A stretch of DNA of 64,000 bases from NCBI GenBank assembly GCA_913063375.1, contig CAJXXR010000001.1, positions 62,001 through 126,000 on the forward strand, read 5' to 3'. Below are positions 1 through 7,677 of the stretch, one piece after another. Origin of the DNA: an uncultured Flavobacteriales bacterium. GTDB taxonomy: Bacteria > Bacteroidota > Bacteroidia > Flavobacteriales > CAJXXR01. A program made the translations under genes and the position numbers. Below the pieces are notes generated by a model that was not told where the DNA came from, made no database searches, and worked only from the letters and a program-made list of their open reading frames with translations. Each line of letters begins with the position of its first letter. The stretch's first letter is position 1.

Positions 1-1
1 C

Positions 2-604
2 AACAAAAAGAACTTTCAATATAAAAAGGGTGAAGAAATTTTTCAGGAAGGAAATTACCCACACGGCATTTTCTGTATTTATAGTGGAGTAATCAAATTG
101 TCAAAGAGAGGGAACGAGGGGAAGGATCAAATTATTCGCTTTGCGAAAAGTGGTGATATTCTGGGCTATAGATCAATGCTAGCTAAACAGATGTATAGCA
201 CAACCGCTACAGCTATGGATGATGTTCTGATCTGTCAAATACCTATTCATAATTTTGAGTCCTTGTTAAAGTCAAGTAATAAGATGTGTATGAAAACCAT
301 TGAATTGCTATCCGATGATCTGAAAAGGTCAGAAAATCAAGTATTATCTGTTTCACAAAAAAGAGTGGCTGATAGGTTAGCTGAAGCTCTTCTTACGTTA
401 AAAGACAAGTTTGGATTCAAGGAGGATCAACAAACCTTGAATATGCAAATTACAAGACGTGAAATTGGGGAAATGGCTGGAATAACGACTGCAACAACTA
501 TTCGTACACTTTCCGACTTCAATAAAGACAAACTCATTGCTTTACATAATAAGGATATAAAATTAATAAATGTAGCTGAATTAGAGCGTCTTGCAACTAG
601 CTAA
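2..604 (+). CDS. Crp/Fnr-family transcriptional regulator (5' end missing)
   Basis: The frame is open from the first bases of the window, so the start lies upstream. The visible 200 residues hold a cyclic-nucleotide-binding-like beta-roll (KKGEEIFQEGNYPHG, then IFCIYSGVIKL) and, from about residue 150, a Crp-type helix-turn-helix (QITRREIGEMAGITTATTIR). Crp/Fnr proteins bind promoters as dimers in response to a small ligand, redox state or NO. No cysteine cluster for an Fnr-type FeS centre is visible in this part. It lies 118 bases upstream of a norC/norB-like pair, so an NnrR/DNR-like role in NO or low-oxygen response is a reasonable inference but unproven. The family assignment is firm; the ligand is unknown. 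Confidence 0.9.
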   Translation, partial: NKKNFQYKKGEEIFQEGNYPHGIFCIYSGVIKLSKRGNEGKDQIIRFAKSGDILGYRSMLAKQMYSTTATAMDDVLICQIPIHNFESLLKSSNKMCMKTIELLSDDLKRSENQVLSVSQKRVADRLAEALLTLKDKFGFKEDQQTLNMQITRREIGEMAGITTATTIRTLSDFNKDKLIALHNKDIKLINVAELERLATS

Positions 605-722
605 GACGAGGATATTGGAATTCATTTTAAAATATGATTTAGCGCATACAGTGAACCATATTTCAGGAGTATTTTTAGTCGTTTTAAAAATAGAACCAAA
701 TTAAATTCCCTTAAGCCGCCCT

Positions 723-1157
723 ATGGAACCAATGAATAAAGTACATAAGAGATGGATCTTTTGGTCTCTGATTTTGAGTTTTTTTATTTACTCATTTGTT
801 GTGTATACCTCGGGGACTGAATTCCCTAAAAATAGTAAGCAGTTTACTTCAGAAGCAAAATTAGGAAAGGATACATTCCAAAAATACAATTGTATTTCTT
901 GTCATCAGATATTTGGTCTTGGTGGATATATGGGACCTGACTTAACGAATGTCATTTCTGATGAGCACAGGGGTGAGAATTATGCAAAAGCCTTCCTTCT
1001 TACAGGTACAGAAAGAATGCCCAATTTTCAGATGAGCGATACTGAATTGGGAGCGATTATAGCCTATCTAAAATATATTGGAAATACCGTTGAATACCCT
1101 GTAAAGAATAGCACTACAACTTGGTATGGAACCATTGAAACTAAGTCTGATGAGTAG
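723..1157 (+). CDS. norC: membrane-anchored c-type cytochrome, NorC-like
   Basis: The 144-residue protein has one N-terminal membrane anchor (about residues 11-30) and a single mono-heme domain on the periplasmic side. The heme motif is CISCH (C57, C60, H61), followed by the NorC-typical GLGGYMGPDLTN; M99 in ERMPNF is the likely sixth ligand. In the family this subunit passes electrons from periplasmic donors to NorB. The 3' end overlaps the NorB start by 8 bases, so the two are translationally linked. The ATG at 723 is followed by a second at 732, and either could start the protein. The NorC-type assignment is good, but because the NorB partner has unusual ligands the reaction of the complex is less certain. 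Confidence 0.85.
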   Translation: MEPMNKVHKRWIFWSLILSFFIYSFVVYTSGTEFPKNSKQFTSEAKLGKDTFQKYNCISCHQIFGLGGYMGPDLTNVISDEHRGENYAKAFLLTGTERMPNFQMSDTELGAIIAYLKYIGNTVEYPVKNSTTTWYGTIETKSDE

Positions 1158-2490
1158 AACAAAAGATACCTCTTTCATATTTATATTGGCCGGCATGATT
1201 GCCTTAGTATTGGGATTGATTTTTGGAAGTATAGGTGCATTTCAAATGATCATTCCAAACTTTCTTCCAGAAATACCATTTTTTAAGGCACGGCCTTTAC
1301 ATGTTTCTTTGGTTGTGGCTTGGATATTTTTAATCGCAATAGGTGGGATTTATCATTATGTTCCAAAATACCTAGGCTTGAAATGGCATTCCAATAAGCT
1401 GATAAAAATTCATTTATGGATCTTTTTTGGTACTGGAATCCTTATCATACTTTCTTACTTAAATGGAAAATTTGGAGGTAGAGAATACTGGGAATTCCCA
1501 CCAATCTTTGCAATACCAATCTTGTTTTCATGGCTACTTTTTGCCTACAATTTCTACAAAACAATCTTCAGGAAAAAGCAAAGTTGGCCCGTTTATATCT
1601 GGATGTGGGCCAGTGGGATTGCATTTTTCTTTATAACATTTTTAGAAGCCAATTCTTGGATTTTCGATTATATCTCTGGAAATATTGTTCGTGAAATTAC
1701 TATTCAATGGAAGGCTTATGGAGCCCTAGTAGGTTCCTGGAACCTTCTTGTCTATGGAACCGCAATATTCATAATGGAAAGGATAGGAAAGAACACCAAA
1801 TTGGCATTGTCTAAAACAGCCTTTCTATTGTATTTCCTTGGACTTACTAACTTGATTTTTGGCTGGGCACATCATACATATGTGGTACCATCAGCAAGTT
1901 GGATTAGATATGTGGCATATGGTGTAAGTATGTCCGAACTTTTAATTTTGGGAAAAATAATATGGGACTGGAAGAAGTCGATCAGTACCGCTCAGAAGCA
2001 TTTCCATTTATTGCCTTATAGGTTTCTATTTGCATCTGATATCTGGGTATTCCTAAACCTTATTCTAGCACTACTAATGTCTATTCCAGGGATCAACATC
2101 TTAAGTCATGGTACTCATATAACGGTAGCACACGCAATGGGAAGTACTATTGGGATCAATTCAATGATTCTACTTTCTTCGGTATTTTATATATTAAAAG
2201 GCGACCACAATCAATCTAGGTACCTTCGTTTTTCAAAATCCGTACACTCAGGATTCTGGTTATTAAATATTTCATTGGCCTTTTTCTGGTTATCCCTCTT
2301 AATGGCAGGAGTAGGAAAAGCTATGTCTTCATCTTCAATGAATTTCCAGGAGATGATGCTGAAAATAGAACCGTACTTAACAGGTTTCGCCTATTCCGGT
2401 ATAGGTATTCTGATAGGTTTACTTTTGATTCTAATTCCAGCAATAATCTCATTAAGGTATCGGTATCAGGATGAACGAATCAGTTTATAA
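1150..2490 (+). CDS. norB: NorB-like heme-copper oxidase superfamily subunit I with altered ligands
   Basis: This is a polytopic membrane protein of 446 residues with about 12 helices, related to the catalytic subunit of nitric oxide reductase. I chose the ATG at 1150 (overlapping the norC stop) over the one at 1126 because the extra eight residues are polar and the overlap is then short. Visible ligands are H51 in RPLHVSL (low-spin heme), H241-H242 in GWAHHTY (non-heme metal) and H328 in HITVAHAMG (heme b3). The segment aligning with helix VI, which in cNOR gives another metal-ligand His and a Glu (HLWVEG), reads YGALVGSWNLL with neither. The second low-spin heme His (HGH in cNOR) is a Met (HAM). 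Either the metal site is built differently or this is a divergent NOR subfamily. Confidence 0.8.
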   Translation: MSRTKDTSFIFILAGMIALVLGLIFGSIGAFQMIIPNFLPEIPFFKARPLHVSLVVAWIFLIAIGGIYHYVPKYLGLKWHSNKLIKIHLWIFFGTGILIILSYLNGKFGGREYWEFPPIFAIPILFSWLLFAYNFYKTIFRKKQSWPVYIWMWASGIAFFFITFLEANSWIFDYISGNIVREITIQWKAYGALVGSWNLLVYGTAIFIMERIGKNTKLALSKTAFLLYFLGLTNLIFGWAHHTYVVPSASWIRYVAYGVSMSELLILGKIIWDWKKSISTAQKHFHLLPYRFLFASDIWVFLNLILALLMSIPGINILSHGTHITVAHAMGSTIGINSMILLSSVFYILKGDHNQSRYLRFSKSVHSGFWLLNISLAFFWLSLLMAGVGKAMSSSSMNFQEMMLKIEPYLTGFAYSGIGILIGLLLILIPAIISLRYRYQDERISL

Positions 2491-3447
2491 TCTTCTAATT
2501 TTTTTGTAGGCTTCTACAAAAGGCTGAAAATATACTTTCAACAAGCTTCTATGGGCCCGTTTGGTGGAGCTGTCTAAACCAAAGTGCAACTTATGTTTGC
2601 TTTTAGAAATCTTTAAGGTTCCAAATAGCCAATCCCAAATTGCGAGATGGGAACCTAAATTGGTATCGAAATGATCCGATTTAGTACTGTGATGTATTTG
2701 ATGCTGAGCTGGGCTAATGAATAGATGCTCTAATATCCTACCGTAACGAATTGGGATATGAGAATGCCTTAAATTTGCACCTAAGGATAAGAATATGAAT
2801 CGGAAAAAATTCACACCAATTACTTCTATAACCGATAAGTCATAACTGAAAAGGAAGGTAAATAAAGCAGTTGTAAACCCAATTGTTAACACAGCTCTTA
2901 TACTAAAAAGTAATACTTCTATGGGATGAGATCGGTATTGGGTAAGTGGAGTAAGTACTTCAGCCGAATGATGCACCTTATGAAATTCCCAAAGACTGGG
3001 TATTTTATGCATTATATAGTGGATGAAAAAGCGACTAAAATCACCTAGTAGCCAAAGGAATACTGTATACAATATAAGTGTATTACTTTGACCCAAATTA
3101 ATCATTTCAATATTTCCAAAAAGGTATTTTAAACCTTTATAACTAACGCTAAAAATAGCCGTGCTACTAGCAATAAAGGGTAATATTAAGGATACAAAAA
3201 GAATTGAATTGATTAAAAAGATGAAATAGTCTTGTTTTGCTGATGGATGCAGCCATATTTTTTTCGGGAATAAATAACTGATTAACCCTTTTCCTTTTCG
3301 TTCAGTTGCACTTCGGGTATAATAATATAGAAGAGCAATTAAAAAAGAACTTATTATATAGGGTAAATAAATCCGTGTATCAGGATTTATGAATTGACTA
3401 ATTGGAGCGTAGAGGGCTTCAATAAATTTGGAAGGGAAGTTAGTCAT
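2485..3447 (-). CDS. sterol desaturase/fatty acid hydroxylase superfamily membrane protein
   Basis: The 320-residue protein has several membrane helices and the histidine clusters that bind the di-iron centre in this superfamily: HYIMH, HKVHHS, and further on HQIHHSTKSDHFDTNLGSH. Members insert oxygen into lipid C-H bonds, or desaturate them, at the cytoplasmic membrane. The substrate cannot be read from sequence; in Bacteroidota these genes are usually orphans annotated as sterol desaturase although sterols are absent, so a lipid hydroxylase is more likely. It converges on norB with a 6-base overlap of 3' ends and no terminator between them. The family assignment is firm and the substrate is unknown. 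Confidence 0.88.
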   Translation of the reverse strand: MTNFPSKFIEALYAPISQFINPDTRIYLPYIISSFLIALLYYYTRSATERKGKGLISYLFPKKIWLHPSAKQDYFIFLINSILFVSLILPFIASSTAIFSVSYKGLKYLFGNIEMINLGQSNTLILYTVFLWLLGDFSRFFIHYIMHKIPSLWEFHKVHHSAEVLTPLTQYRSHPIEVLLFSIRAVLTIGFTTALFTFLFSYDLSVIEVIGVNFFRFIFLSLGANLRHSHIPIRYGRILEHLFISPAQHQIHHSTKSDHFDTNLGSHLAIWDWLFGTLKISKSKHKLHFGLDSSTKRAHRSLLKVYFQPFVEAYKKIRRL

Positions 3448-3570
3448 GTTTTTCTTATTTAGACTGAATAAAGATTATTACGACAAAAGAAACCAATCTC
3501 ACTATAGGAAAGGATGCGCGCCATCATATTTTGTAAAAAACAGTACCTTCGCCTGTATTCAATATAATGT

Positions 3571-3792
3571 ATGACTGAGAAGAAGAAAAGAAGTCCTTTG
3601 GTGGATCTGGTGACCATGAAAATGCCTTTTGGTAAATATGAGGGTAGGTTCTTATGTGATTTGCCAGAATATTATTTGGTTTGGTATCACACAAAAGGCT
3701 TTCCTGCTGGCAAATTAGGTATGCTAATGTCCACGATGTATGAGATTAAGTTAAATGGATTAGAGTATTTGTTAAAACCGCTCAGGAAATAG
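3571..3792 (+). CDS. DUF3820 family small protein
   Basis: This 73-residue protein matches the DUF3820 pattern: MPFGKYEG near residue 18, then DLPEYYLVWYHTKGFP and a hydrophobic C-terminal helix (MYEIKLNGLEYLL). The family has been described as a putative quorum-sensing-regulated virulence factor, but no biochemical function is established, so none is claimed. It has its own start 5' of the ruvX promoter, with a 61-base gap to ruvX. Confidence 0.8.
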   Translation: MTEKKKRSPLVDLVTMKMPFGKYEGRFLCDLPEYYLVWYHTKGFPAGKLGMLMSTMYEIKLNGLEYLLKPLRK

Positions 3793-3819
3793 TTCAATTT
3801 TGAATTATCCTATTCTCCT

Positions 3820-3849
3820 TTGTACTCTGCAGAATGCTTCTTAACTTTG
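3820..3849 (+). promoter_or_regulatory. Bacteroidota-type promoter for ruvX
   Basis: TTG at 3820-3822 is followed after exactly 19 bases by TAACTTTG at 3842-3849, a full match to the Bacteroidota housekeeping sigma consensus TTG-N19-TAnnTTTG. The ruvX ATG begins only five bases after the -7 box, so transcription would begin at or next to the start codon. Confidence 0.7.
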
Positions 3850-3853
3850 CGCG

Positions 3854-4267
3854 ATGGCGAGGATTTTAGCAATTGATTACGGTAAGAAAAGAACAGGATT
3901 GGCAGAGACAGACGATTTGCAGATTATTGCAAGTGGTTTGACTACTGTTGAAACGGGAACTTTGTTTGATTATATAGCTAAGTATATAGTTGAGTATGAG
4001 GTTGAAAAATTCGTTTTAGGATATCCTACAAGGCTTAATGGGGAGAAATCTGACACCACTTTAATGGTGGAGTCATTTGCAAAAAAATTGCTTAAAAAAT
4101 TCCCAAATATTCCAATTCAAATGGTGGATGAGCGTTTGACTTCTCAAATGGCCTTTCAAACTATGTTGGATGCTGGAATTTCAAAAAAGAAAAGAAGAAA
4201 TAAGGGACTGATTGATAAGATAAGTGCAACAATTATTTTACAATCCTACCTTGAACAAAAAAATTGA
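3854..4267 (+). CDS. ruvX: RuvX/YqgF family putative Holliday junction resolvase
   Basis: The 137-residue protein has an RNase H-like fold. The first acidic strand is ILAIDYGKKRTGLA (D7), an FVLGYPTRLNG segment follows, and VDERLTS near residue 94 carries the second acidic site. The family is implicated in Holliday junction resolution and, in E. coli (YqgF), in 16S/23S rRNA 5' end processing. The length is standard for the family. It is followed after 9 bases by def and then a lipoprotein gene, forming a three-gene operon ended by the hairpin at 5326. A complete promoter lies directly against the ATG. Confidence 0.92.
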   Translation: MARILAIDYGKKRTGLAETDDLQIIASGLTTVETGTLFDYIAKYIVEYEVEKFVLGYPTRLNGEKSDTTLMVESFAKKLLKKFPNIPIQMVDERLTSQMAFQTMLDAGISKKKRRNKGLIDKISATIILQSYLEQKN

Positions 4268-4276
4268 TCTCTATAT

Positions 4277-4846
4277 ATGATCCTACCTATAATTGCATAC
4301 GGTGACCCAGTATTAAAAAAAATGGGAGAAGAAATTTCTCAAGAATACGCTGGATTAAATGATTTGATCGACAATATGTTTGACACTATGTACAACGCTC
4401 ATGGTGTTGGATTAGCTGCCCCTCAAATAGGAAAATCTATTCGTTTATTTATTATTGATGCAGATCCTTTTTCTGAAGATGAGCCTGAATTGGAAGGATT
4501 CAAAGAAGTATTCATCAATCCTAAAATTACCAGTGAAGAAGGTGAGGAGTGGTTGTTTAATGAAGGTTGTCTTTCTATTCCTGAGGTTAGAGAAGATGTA
4601 AGTCGTAAATCAAAGATTCAAGTTGAATATTATGATAGAGACTTCATTAAGCAAACAAAAACTTTTGAAGGTCTTGCTGCAAGGGTGATTCAGCATGAAT
4701 ACGATCATGTTGAGGGTGTCTTGTTTACTGATTTACTATCTCCATTTAGACGTAAACTAATTAGTAAGAGACTAGAAAATATTCGTTTAGGGAAGATTAG
4801 CCCAGAGTATAGAATGAAGTATTATAAAGTTCGAAGAGGAAGATGA
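4277..4846 (+). CDS. def: peptide deformylase
   Basis: The 189-residue enzyme removes the formyl group from the N-terminal methionine of new proteins. All three family motifs are intact: GVGLAAPQIG (motif 1), EGCLSIP (motif 2, metal-binding Cys) and QHEYDHVEG (motif 3, two metal-binding His and the catalytic Glu). The C-terminal tail is typical of type 1 enzymes. It sits 9 bases after ruvX, and its stop overlaps the ATG of the next gene (ATGA), indicating coupled translation. Confidence 0.96.
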   Translation: MILPIIAYGDPVLKKMGEEISQEYAGLNDLIDNMFDTMYNAHGVGLAAPQIGKSIRLFIIDADPFSEDEPELEGFKEVFINPKITSEEGEEWLFNEGCLSIPEVREDVSRKSKIQVEYYDRDFIKQTKTFEGLAARVIQHEYDHVEGVLFTDLLSPFRRKLISKRLENIRLGKISPEYRMKYYKVRRGR

Positions 4847-5325
4847 TTCGATTAACTATTATATTGACCTCCTTAGTTGTTTTTAGCTGTGCATCGCCAT
4901 CTGCTAAAGATTGGAAACATCTTCAAGGGCAGGAAAAGGCATTTTTTGATGAGGCTAAAGAAAAGGCTATTGTGAAAACAGATGCTGAAACCTTATTGAA
5001 AGAGTATAACCTCTTTCTAGAAGCACATCCAAAATTTGAAGAGAACCCTGAAATCATGTTGCGACAAGCGGATGTATATTTGGGAATCGATCAGTGGTTT
5101 ATGGCGTTGAAAGTTTTCACAAATTTTGAGAAGCTTTATCCTACTCATAAACGAATTGGATTTGTAAGTTTTTCAAAAGGAATGGTTTGTGAAATGGCGT
5201 ATCATAAATCCAGTTATCCTAAACACAAGGAATACAGTATTGCGCTATATAATGAATTTCTTGAAAAGTATCCGGATCACTTTTTAACAGAGAGTGCGAG
5301 AGGTTCTATAAAAAGTATGAAATAA
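4843..5325 (+). CDS. small tetratricopeptide-like lipoprotein
   Basis: This 160-residue protein starts with a lipoprotein signal (hydrophobic stretch to LVVFSCA, with Cys about residue 17). The rest is helical with TPR-like periodicity: YNLFLEAHPKFEENPEIMLRQ, then ALKVFTNFEKLYPTHK, and finally ALYNEFLEKYPDHFLTESAR. It resembles the small BamD/YbgF-like repeat lipoproteins found in Bacteroidota, but I cannot name an orthologue. It is the last gene of the ruvX-def operon, overlapping def by four bases, and is followed at once by a strong terminator. Likely a scaffold at the inner face of an envelope membrane. Confidence 0.8.
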   Translation: MIRLTIILTSLVVFSCASPSAKDWKHLQGQEKAFFDEAKEKAIVKTDAETLLKEYNLFLEAHPKFEENPEIMLRQADVYLGIDQWFMALKVFTNFEKLYPTHKRIGFVSFSKGMVCEMAYHKSSYPKHKEYSIALYNEFLEKYPDHFLTESARGSIKSMK

Positions 5326-5360
5326 AAAAAAAGCGAATTATTTATAATTCGCTTTTTTTT
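5326..5360. terminator. bidirectional intrinsic terminator between the ruvX operon and ferritin
   Basis: An A-rich run leads into the stem AGCGAATTA / TAATTCGCT with a short loop, followed by eight T. With A and T tracts on both sides it can stop transcription from the lipoprotein gene (+) and from ferritin (-). Confidence 0.85.
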
Positions 5361-5377
5361 ATGCATTCAATTTTCAG

Positions 5378-5896
5378 CTATTGAGCCGTGTTTTGTGCGG
5401 CAGAAATAACGCTCATTTGAGCAACATCTCTATCAAATAGGTAAAGACCACCTTTATCGTTACCAATTAGCTTCAATTTATCCATTACAGATCTTGCTAG
5501 AGCTTCTTCTTCAATTTGTTCTGCAACATACCACTGAAGGAAATTGTGTGTCGTATAATCTCTTCTTTGCAAGCAGATGTGAACCAACTCATTGATTTGC
5601 TCAGAAACCTTCAATTCATGATTTAAAAGTCCTTCAAATACATCAGTCAGTGAGTCAAAATTTCTTTTTGGCTCTCCTAGAGATGTAATCTTAGCATGTC
5701 CACCACGTTCGTTTATATATTTCACCAATTTAAGCATGTGCATTCTTTCCTCGTCGGAGTGTTGGTAAAGAAAATCTGCACTTCCTTCATACCCATTTGT
5801 CTCAGCCCAAGAAGCCATTGCAAGGTATAAATTCGATGAATCAGATTCACTAGCAACCTGCATGTTTAATGCTTCTTCTATTTCTTTATGTAACAT
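5378..5896 (-). CDS. ftnA: ferritin (non-heme iron storage protein)
   Basis: The 172-residue protein is a four-helix-bundle ferritin that oxidises Fe(II) and stores it in the cytosol. Ferroxidase-site segments are visible: the first-helix Glu in QVASESDSSNLYLAMA, E-E-x-x-H in SDEERMHM, and the later Glu residues in AEQIEEEALA. No heme-binding Met pattern of bacterioferritin is seen. It is transcribed away from the mntR-metal ABC operon, with the shared 186-base region holding an inverted repeat operator. A TATCTTTG -7 box for ferritin can be read on the minus strand at 5913-5920. The context suggests metal-dependent control. Confidence 0.95.
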   Translation of the reverse strand: MLHKEIEEALNMQVASESDSSNLYLAMASWAETNGYEGSADFLYQHSDEERMHMLKLVKYINERGGHAKITSLGEPKRNFDSLTDVFEGLLNHELKVSEQINELVHICLQRRDYTTHNFLQWYVAEQIEEEALARSVMDKLKLIGNDKGGLYLFDRDVAQMSVISAAQNTAQ

Positions 5897-6021
5897 GATA
5901 TTCCTTTTTATTCAAAGATAATTGAAATGTTAAATTACACCTAAAAAAAGTGATATGCAATCCTTATTTATAAAAGGTCTTATCAGCTATTTATAAATTC
6001 ACTTTACAGTAGACTAAATCT

Positions 6022-6045
6022 TATTTTTAGTCTTGCCTAAAAATA
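6022..6045. promoter_or_regulatory. perfect palindromic operator, probable DtxR/MntR site
   Basis: TATTTTTAG (6022-6030) and CTAAAAATA (6037-6045) are perfect 9-base inverted repeats around a 6-base centre. A second inverted repeat, AGACTAAA (6011-6018) and TTTAGTCT (6026-6033), overlaps it. The centre of the palindrome contains the -33 TTG of the mntR promoter, so a bound repressor would block RNA polymerase. The TTAG...CTAA half-sites resemble DtxR-family operators, and the next gene encodes a DtxR-family protein. Autoregulation is inferred. Confidence 0.65.
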
Positions 6046-6062
6046 AAAAAGACATACCTTTG
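6033..6062 (+). promoter_or_regulatory. promoter of the metal-uptake operon
   Basis: TTG at 6033-6035, a spacer of exactly 19 bases and TACCTTTG at 6055-6062 match the Bacteroidota consensus. The box lies 20 bases before the mntR ATG at 6083 and overlaps the operator at 6022-6045. Confidence 0.75.
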
Positions 6063-6082
6063 CTTTTGTAATATTGATAGCT

Positions 6083-6745
6083 ATGAAACTAACTAGATCT
6101 GAGGAAAATTACCTCAAATCAATTTTCAAATTAAGTGGCAAAGAACAATTAAATGTTTCTACAAGTGCACTTGCATTAGAGTTGAATTCTAAGGCTGCTT
6201 CTGTAACCGATATGATTAAAAAAATATCTGACAAGGGACTGTGTGACTATGTTAAATACAAAGGGGTTAAGCTAAGCCCTATTGGATTTAATTATGCCGT
6301 AAACGTAGTTCGAAAGCACAGATTATGGGAGCTATTCCTTGTTGAAAAATTGTCTTTTGGATGGGAGGAAGTACATGAGGTTGCCGAGCAATTGGAGCAT
6401 ATTAAATCCGATAAACTGATTGAAAGCCTAGAGTCGTTTCTGGATTTTCCGAAATGGGATCCACATGGAAATCCAATTCCAGACAGTGAGGGAAATATAC
6501 CTAAAAGAGCAACCATCGTTTTTAGTACAGTTGAAAGCGGTTTTAACTATGTACTGCTTGGAGTAAACCAAGATGATCCTGAGTTTCTGAATTATCTGAA
6601 TCAGGTTGGGTTACAGATTGGTCAAGAAATTAAGTTGATTCAAAAGTTTGAATTCGACGGATCGCTACAAATCGCCTTAAGTGATAAGGAGTTTCATATA
6701 AGTAAAGAAGTAGCTAAATGTTTGTTGGTAAAGGAAAAAATATAA
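6083..6745 (+). CDS. DtxR/MntR-family metal-dependent transcriptional repressor
   Basis: Starting at the ATG at 6083 (a TTG nine bases upstream is less likely), the protein has 220 residues. An N-terminal winged helix (about residues 5-65; LNVSTSALALEL and KAASVTDMIKKIS) is followed by the metal-binding dimerisation domain (VVRKHRLWELFLVEKL, VHEVAEQLEHI) and a C-terminal FeoA/SH3-like domain (about 150-220). Such proteins bind operators when loaded with Mn(II) or Fe(II) and shut off uptake genes. It leads a five-gene operon with a metal ABC importer. The stop TAA overlaps the next ATG. Whether Mn, Fe or Zn is sensed cannot be read from sequence. Confidence 0.92.
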   Translation: MKLTRSEENYLKSIFKLSGKEQLNVSTSALALELNSKAASVTDMIKKISDKGLCDYVKYKGVKLSPIGFNYAVNVVRKHRLWELFLVEKLSFGWEEVHEVAEQLEHIKSDKLIESLESFLDFPKWDPHGNPIPDSEGNIPKRATIVFSTVESGFNYVLLGVNQDDPEFLNYLNQVGLQIGQEIKLIQKFEFDGSLQIALSDKEFHISKEVAKCLLVKEKI

Positions 6746-7671
6746 TGAAAAAATTAGTTGGTTTTTTAATTAGCTGCTCACTGCTTGTAAGCTGCACTTC
6801 TTCCTCTGTTGAAGTTAAGTCAGAAGTCGAAAATAGTCCAATTTCTATTGTTACGACAACTGGGATGATAGGGGATCTTTTAGATATCTTATTACCAGAG
6901 GAGTTTAAAGTAACTCGCTTAATGAAAGCAGGCGTTGACCCACATTATTATAAAGCTACTCAAGGGGACCTTGTACTGATGCAAAAGGCCGACTTGATTG
7001 TATATAATGGTCTTCATCTTGAAGGAAAGATGACGGAAATATTCGAAAAATTATCTCGAAGAAAAAAAGTGTTAGCAGTAACAGGAGCACTTCCTGAAAA
7101 TCGATTAAGAAAAACCAGCGAATTTGCTACTGGAATTGATCCACATGTTTGGTTTGATGTTGCCTTGTGGTCAACAATTTGTGAGGATGTTGCAAAAGAG
7201 CTTGTTGTTTATTATCCAAATTGGGCTGTAAAAATTGAAGAAAATAAGAATCGTTATATAGATGAATTATCCGCTCTTAATTCAGAAATTATAGTAGCAT
7301 TGAGTAGCATTCCTCAAGAACGACGTGTTTTGCTAACAGCCCATGATGCCTTCGCCTATTTTGGTAGAGCGTATGATATAGATGTTAGAGGTTTGCAGGG
7401 TATTTCTACATCTACAGAATATGGAATAAAAGATATAGAAGATGCTGTTGATCTAATTATAGAGAAAGAGATAAAAGCTGTTTTTGTGGAAAGTTCAGTT
7501 TCTCCAAAAGCCCTTCAAGCAGTGGTGGAAAAATGTAATTCCAAGGGACATGATTTGGTTATTGGTGGCGAACTTTTTTCAGATTCAATGGGGGAAGAAA
7601 ATACCAAGGAAGGAACTTATATTGGGATGTTGAGGCACAATGTTGAAACAATTGTTACTGCTTTAAAGTAG
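6745..7671 (+). CDS. metal ABC transporter substrate-binding lipoprotein (TroA/MntA type)
   Basis: The start at 6745 overlaps the mntR stop by one base and gives a perfect lipoprotein signal (MKKLVGFLISCSLLVSC, lipid Cys about residue 17). The mature part follows the cluster A-I metal-binder pattern: ISIVTTTGMIGDLL, GVDPHYYKATQGD with a ligand His, TGIDPHVWFDV with the second His, TAHDAFAYFGRAY and the late acidic ligand (GGELFSDSMG). These proteins capture Mn, Fe or Zn in the periplasm and deliver it to the permease. There is no His-rich loop of the kind common in zinc-specific ZnuA, which slightly favours Mn/Fe. An ATG at 6718 inside mntR is possible but would destroy the signal peptide. 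Confidence 0.93.
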   Translation: MKKLVGFLISCSLLVSCTSSSVEVKSEVENSPISIVTTTGMIGDLLDILLPEEFKVTRLMKAGVDPHYYKATQGDLVLMQKADLIVYNGLHLEGKMTEIFEKLSRRKKVLAVTGALPENRLRKTSEFATGIDPHVWFDVALWSTICEDVAKELVVYYPNWAVKIEENKNRYIDELSALNSEIIVALSSIPQERRVLLTAHDAFAYFGRAYDIDVRGLQGISTSTEYGIKDIEDAVDLIIEKEIKAVFVESSVSPKALQAVVEKCNSKGHDLVIGGELFSDSMGEENTKEGTYIGMLRHNVETIVTALK

Positions 7672-7677
7672 AAAACT

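Noticed and set aside
1126..1149. Upstream ATG for the NorB-like gene, inside norC
   Set aside because: It would give a 32-base overlap and eight extra polar residues before the first helix; the ATG at 1150 fits the usual short overlap.
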